A DNA stretch of 64,000 bases. Source: Collimonas fungivorans. Its GTDB lineage: Bacteria; Pseudomonadota; Gammaproteobacteria; Burkholderiales; Burkholderiaceae_D. Below, in pieces: positions 62,886 through 64,000 of this stretch (position 1 is its first letter; each line of letters begins with the position of its first letter). The DNA is taken from positions 1,860,001 through 1,924,000 of the forward strand of contig NZ_CP013232.1 of NCBI RefSeq assembly GCF_001584145.1. Direction: 5' to 3'. Position numbers and translations under genes: made by a program. A model generated the notes under the pieces. The model saw only the letters and a program-made list of their open reading frames with translations, was not told where the DNA came from and did no database searches.

Positions 62886-62914
62886 TTGTTGAAAGCACAA
62901 TCGTCGCCTATACT
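62886..62914 (+). promoter_or_regulatory. Promoter of the DUF21/CBS gene
   Basis: TTGTTG (62886-62891) and TATACT (62909-62914) are separated by exactly 17 bp, 33 bp before the TTG start codon. Confidence 0.6.
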
Positions 62915-62946
62915 TGTAATCCGTCATTACCCATGAAAGAGATTCA

Positions 62947-64000
62947 TTGAACAACCTGTTATTGGTTATCGCAGCATTATTTCTGGTAGCACTCAACGGT
63001 TTTTTTGTTGCTGCCGAATTCGGTTTAGTCAAATTACGCCAGACCCGTATCCGCGCCATCGCCAAGACCCAAGGCTTGCGCGGGCGCATCCTGGCGCTAG
63101 TGCATCGCCAGCTGGACGCTTATCTGTCCGCCTGCCAACTCGGTATTACACTCGCCTCGCTGGGCCTGGGCTGGATCGGCGAGCCGGCGTTCGCCGGCCT
63201 GCTGCAGCCTGTATTCGGCTGGGTTGGCATCAGCTCGCCGGAACTGATACACGGCATTTCCTTCTTCTTCGCTTTCTTCCTGATTTCCTTCCTGCACATC
63301 GTGATCGGCGAACTCGCGCCCAAGACCGTCGCGATCCGCAATCCGGAAGTGATAGGCCTGTGGTGCGCCTTGCCACTGTACGGTTTTTACTGGGCCATGT
63401 ACCCGGCGATCTGGGCGCTCAACGCCAGCGCCAACTGGATCCTGCGCCTGGCCGGCCTGGCCGGCGCCCATGGCCACGACGCCCAGTATTCGGCGGATGA
63501 GCTGAAACTGATCCTGCGCGGCAGCCACGCCGGCGAAAAATTCAACCGCGACGAATGGAACGTGCTGGCGCAATCGCTCGATTTCAGCGAGCTCGAAGTA
63601 TCCGACCTGATGCGCCCCATCAACGAGATCACGGCCCTGCACCAGGCGCGCAGCCTGCAGGAAAACCTGCAGACCATCTATCGCCACCGCTTCAGCCGTT
63701 ATCCCTACTTTGACCAGAGCGGCGTCAATGTACTGGGCGTGATCCATCTCAAGGATCTGTTCATCGCGCAGCAGGAAGGCAAGTCGATCGAAAGCCTGAA
63801 CGCTTATCTGCGCCCGGTGGAATATGTATCGTCGCGCATGCCGGCGCTGGAACTGTTCCGCCGCTTCCGTACCGGTTCGCCGCATTTCGCCATCATCGGC
63901 AAAAAAGGCAGCAAGCCGGAAGGTTTCATCACCTTGGATAACCTGCTGGGTGCGATGGTAGGGGAGATCCGCGATGAATTCCGGCGCAACGACAACGAAT
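62947..64000 (+). CDS. CNNM/CorC-type membrane protein (DUF21 plus CBS domains), 3' end outside window
   Basis: A TTG-initiated frame (MNNLLLVIAALFLVALNGFF), open for 351 codons to the window edge. Residues 1-190 form the DUF21 membrane domain: VAAEFGLVKLRQTRI, ACQLGITLASLGLGWIGEPAF and IVIGELAPKTVAIRNPE are its conserved parts. A paired CBS region follows (LMRPINEITALHQARSLQEN, then YPYFDQSGVNVLGVIHLKDL). The C-terminal transporter-associated domain is beginning at the end. Such proteins handle Mg/Co ions or are annotated as hemolysin-like. The start codon is preceded by AAAGAGA. Confidence 0.9.
   Translation, partial: MNNLLLVIAALFLVALNGFFVAAEFGLVKLRQTRIRAIAKTQGLRGRILALVHRQLDAYLSACQLGITLASLGLGWIGEPAFAGLLQPVFGWVGISSPELIHGISFFFAFFLISFLHIVIGELAPKTVAIRNPEVIGLWCALPLYGFYWAMYPAIWALNASANWILRLAGLAGAHGHDAQYSADELKLILRGSHAGEKFNRDEWNVLAQSLDFSELEVSDLMRPINEITALHQARSLQENLQTIYRHRFSRYPYFDQSGVNVLGVIHLKDLFIAQQEGKSIESLNAYLRPVEYVSSRMPALELFRRFRTGSPHFAIIGKKGSKPEGFITLDNLLGAMVGEIRDEFRRNDNE

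Overview
This is about 64 kb of a GC-rich, densely coding proteobacterial chromosome. Several features point to a betaproteobacterium of the Burkholderiales, most likely Oxalobacteraceae (Collimonas/Herbaspirillum-like): the hemC-hemD-hemX-hemY block beside a divergent ppc, a Burkholderia-type general porin, queE-queD-tadA-ldcA in a row, nadA-nadC with nadB nearby, many LysR and FCD-type GntR regulators, and two MHS-family transporters. That placement is inferred from protein style and gene order; no rRNA, tRNA or CRISPR array was seen.

Layout. 1-7.0 kb: a branched-chain-type ABC importer (livK-H-M-G-F order on the minus strand) followed by an M20 amidohydrolase, with a divergent FCD/GntR regulator and a striking nested dyad between them. 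7.0-15.3 kb: a large beta-helix/PDZ lipoprotein, a porin, a thioesterase, a serine hydrolase, and a LysR/quinone-reductase pair. 15.6-26.6 kb: outer-membrane phospholipase A, DUF72 protein, RNA 2',3'-cyclic phosphodiesterase, the queuosine genes queE and queD, tadA, ldcA, an IS110-family insertion with a possible bridge-RNA region, an AmpR-like regulator with a class A beta-lactamase, and an ABC-F ATPase. 26.6-38.7 kb: NAD biosynthesis (nadA, nadC, nadB), an M20 peptidase with an MHS transporter, another MFS protein, a frameshifted purT and a second MHS transporter. 38.7-43.2 kb: an unusual accessory stretch of small hypothetical genes and gene-free DNA holding three near-identical, roughly 65-nt promoter-terminator units, a fourth, longer noncoding unit, a PHO-box-like array and a DnaA-box cluster. 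43.2-50.8 kb: a LysR/PACE efflux pair, an adenine-deaminase-type enzyme, a polar amino-acid ABC importer with its GntR regulator, an acetyltransferase and a 158-bp MITE. 50.8-64 kb: an MscS channel, a LysR/choline-sulfatase/choline-binding-protein locus, ppc, the haem genes hemCDXY and the start of a DUF21/CBS membrane protein.

How the genes work together. Most of the window is core metabolism (NAD, haem, queuosine, anaplerosis, purine) interleaved with solute-uptake modules, each next to its own divergent or co-transcribed regulator. The least explained part is the noncoding cluster at 38.9-42.9 kb. The repeated units there carry their own sigma70-like promoters, a pyrimidine-rich 5' end complementary to Shine-Dalgarno sequence, a small hairpin and a GNRA-capped terminator. 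They look like a multicopy small-RNA family rather than terminators of neighbouring genes. Single-base frameshifts in purT and probably in a phosphopantetheinyl transferase lie in or beside short homopolymers and could be real or assembly errors.
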